NCBI RefSeq assembly: GCF_002575655.3 | Contig: NC_053040.3 | Location: forward strand, 364,310,267-364,374,266 | Direction of reading: 5' to 3' | Source: Aegilops tauschii subsp. strangulata | Lineage: Eukaryota > Streptophyta > Magnoliopsida > Poales > Poaceae | Length of the DNA stretch: 64,000 nt | Part shown: in pieces, positions 62,458-64,000 of the stretch | Numbering within the stretch: position 1 is the stretch's first letter | Layout of the letters: the number at the start of each line of letters is the position of its first letter | Made by a program: the position numbers and the translations under genes | Notes under the pieces: generated by a model | Databases searched by the model: none | Told to the model about the DNA's origin: nothing | Seen by the model: the letters and a program-made list of their open reading frames with translations, nothing else

Positions 62458-62971
62458 TTACGCGCATTTGAGTTATGCCTTGTGTGGGGGCGCGAAGAAC
62501 TTCTAATGCACGTGCAGCTTTATATAGCAATCCAGTACAGGAAGTGTACTGCATGGTTGCCCTTCCATTTTCTCTTTTCTGAACTTCTCTGGGTAATGTA
62601 TGTTTGCTCTCTGATGAACTGCGATCAGAAGAAGCAGAAGGTCTGATCTTGAGTTTGGTAGATGGTGCACGCTTGTCGGGTTATGGCTTGTGAGTGTTCG
62701 AACTCCGAAGGAGTGTTGGGGCTAGCTATATGTATCTCCCTTGTTTATTAAGCATGAGAGGAGTGTCTTCGTCGGTGTTTGGTTAAGCAAAGTGTAATTT
62801 TCTTGGTGTATAATTAGCAGCAGCATGCTGCTAGAGGATCTCTAACCGATCCCTTACAAAGCTTAATTCGTTGCAAAGTTTTAGAGGAGTAAAAAACCGG
62901 ATTTTCTCCTTCAAACCGCACCTAACCGATCCCTTGTAACATTTAGAGTACAACTTTGGAAGTGCTAAAAG
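62458..62971. other. CBF 3' UTR and downstream DNA
   Basis: The first few hundred bases are the likely 3' UTR, with no strong single poly(A) signal visible. From about 62835 the repeated phrase CTAACCGATCCCTT (62841 and 62928) and GTAAAAAACCGGAT suggest a decayed DNA-transposon fragment. Confidence 0.5.
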
Positions 62972-63180
62972 TCTGACGTTAAACTTTTAGGCATGACAAA
63001 TCAAACATTTTTCATGGCAATTTATGTCGACGCAAGGATGACAAATTTAGTTGGCGAGCACGACACTTTCCTGGCAAAAAAATGTTGTGAGCCGGATTTG
63101 CCATGCTTGTCAACTTAACTTGCCACCCTTGATAAACATAGAAAATGTTCAATTTGTCATACCTAAAAATCCGACGTTCG
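62972..63180. mobile_element. Inverted-repeat MITE candidate
   Basis: Imperfect inverted arms: 62972-63001 (TCTGACGTTAAAC...GCATGACAAAT) and 63152-63180 (ATTTGTCATACCTAAAAATC...). About 150 bp lies between, rich in TGACAAAT/TGGCAA phrases. No protein is encoded. The superfamily is uncertain. Confidence 0.5.
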
Positions 63181-63227
63181 CTAGATAGTCAGGTCCTAAG
63201 ATAGTCGGGTCCTAAATTTTTTACTCC

Positions 63228-63483
63228 ACTGTGCACCGGATGGGTTTTTTTGGGATAGTTGTAGGGTAGGCGGTGGGTCGGGATTGTCAGGCGGATATGC
63301 CCGGGCGTGCCCTGGCCACCCTATATCTGTCTTTTATTTTGACTGGATATGATGGGTGCCGATCAGCCTGGATGTTTGAGGCCTGTTTTAGGCGTCGGTC
63401 TGAATTGAAAAATCGTGACCGATCAAATGACTTGATAAGCCGTTCGAATGATGCCGGTTTAAGGCACCCAGGTGTAAATGCTC
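63228..63483 (-). mobile_element. Harbinger-like fragment, minus orientation
   Basis: The reverse complement starts GAGCATTTACACCTGGGTGC and shares CCTTAAACCGG, CGGTCACG, CCTCAAAC and GGCACCCATCATAT with the element at 59623, in order. TAA follows the terminal repeat at 63484-63486. The other end is missing. Confidence 0.55.
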
Positions 63484-63667
63484 TAATTGCGACAACTTTC
63501 ACACCACGTACGAGTACATGCTAGAAGAATATTTTATTCTGAATGCGTGTCATACCCGGCAGAGCTAATGTGAGAGCAATGCCAATTTTTATTGAGTGCC
63601 TATGTGAGAGTTACAATACAGAGGCGGGGTCATATAGCCAAGTGCTGGGAGTAGAACCCTTAGCTAA

Positions 63668-64000
63668 GAGCATCTTCAGCCGTTGGCCTTTTAGGGGGCT
63701 TGAAAAATCGCCGCCTGGAGACGAACCGGTGCAAAAAATCGGCCTGGAGGCAATCGGGTTCCTAGCCTCTGTCCCCAGTCGCTTTTTTTTAATAGTTTTG
63801 AAAAAAAAATCAGATAAAATTCGACAAACATTACAAAGATTCGGCAAACAGGACATGAATTTTGGCGTTTTACATAGAAAACTTAAAATTTACTAGATAA
63901 AAAACTTGCTGAGCGCGGCGTAGTCGCCGTCGTCGCCGCCGTCGTCCTTCTCCTTCTTCACGCTACTGAACCCCTGCCCGGGGTCGCCCTGGCGGACAGG
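63668..64000 (+). mobile_element. Left end of another Harbinger-like element, cut by window
   Basis: Begins GAGCATCTTCAGCCGTTGG after TAA (63665-63667), a typical PIF/Harbinger start. The right part (from about 63910) becomes rich in GTCGCCGTCGTC and may hold coding sequence on the minus strand that runs out of the window. Confidence 0.5.

Noticed and set aside
1..64000. tRNA, rRNA or snoRNA genes
   Set aside because: I saw only tRNA-complementary primer-binding sites, and no cloverleaf gene with A and B boxes.

Overview
The window is plant nuclear DNA from a Triticeae grass (wheat, rye, Aegilops or barley relatives). Three things point to this: stacked BARE/WIS/Angela-type Copia LTR retrotransposons, large LTR elements nested inside one another with target-site duplications (TSDs), and an intronless GC-rich CBF/DREB1 gene of the kind clustered at Triticeae frost-tolerance loci. 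Nearly 58 kb is retroelement DNA; the last 6 kb is lower-copy DNA with small DNA transposons around the CBF gene.

The left 58 kb is dominated by a recent segmental tandem duplication with a period of about 37.37 kb. Bases 1-20730 (copy 1, its left part outside the window) align with 37361-58097 (copy 2), carrying the same insertions in the same order. Copy 2 shows the nesting most completely. A decayed Copia-type element with an extra ORF and 'CCACCGAG'-rich LTRs (internal 27274-29174 and 51645-52234, 3' LTR 52235-53775) was split by a minus-strand non-autonomous Gypsy-like element (29175-51644). That element was split by a plus-strand BARE-like Copia array with three LTRs and two internal domains (31805-47058), flanked by the 5-bp duplication AATCA. 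To the right, an older BARE-like LTR (53918-55387 plus 58120-58199, TSD GGACC) was split by another BARE-like Copia in minus orientation (55388-58097), which later lost most of its length. In copy 1 the corresponding minus-strand Copia is full length (18022-27273) and sits at the junction between the two units. Its unmatched flanks suggest it is the recombination product that created the duplication.

The BARE-like internal domains carry recognisable gag zinc-knuckle, protease, integrase, reverse transcriptase and RNase H segments, but all are broken by frameshifts and stops. In the reverse transcriptase, every copy inspected shares a +1 frameshift and an Asp-to-Asn change in the catalytic motif.

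From 58.2 kb on there is a Stowaway MITE (58683-58837), a short MITE-like hairpin (59546-59585), a PIF/Harbinger-like element carrying a broken ORF with two UIM-like helices (59623-60997), the CBF gene (61804-62457, TATA box near 61715), an inverted-repeat MITE candidate (62972-63180), and two more Harbinger-like fragments (63228-63483, and 63668 to the window end). The CBF gene is the only convincing host protein-coding gene. All family names come from reading the sequence, not from a database search.
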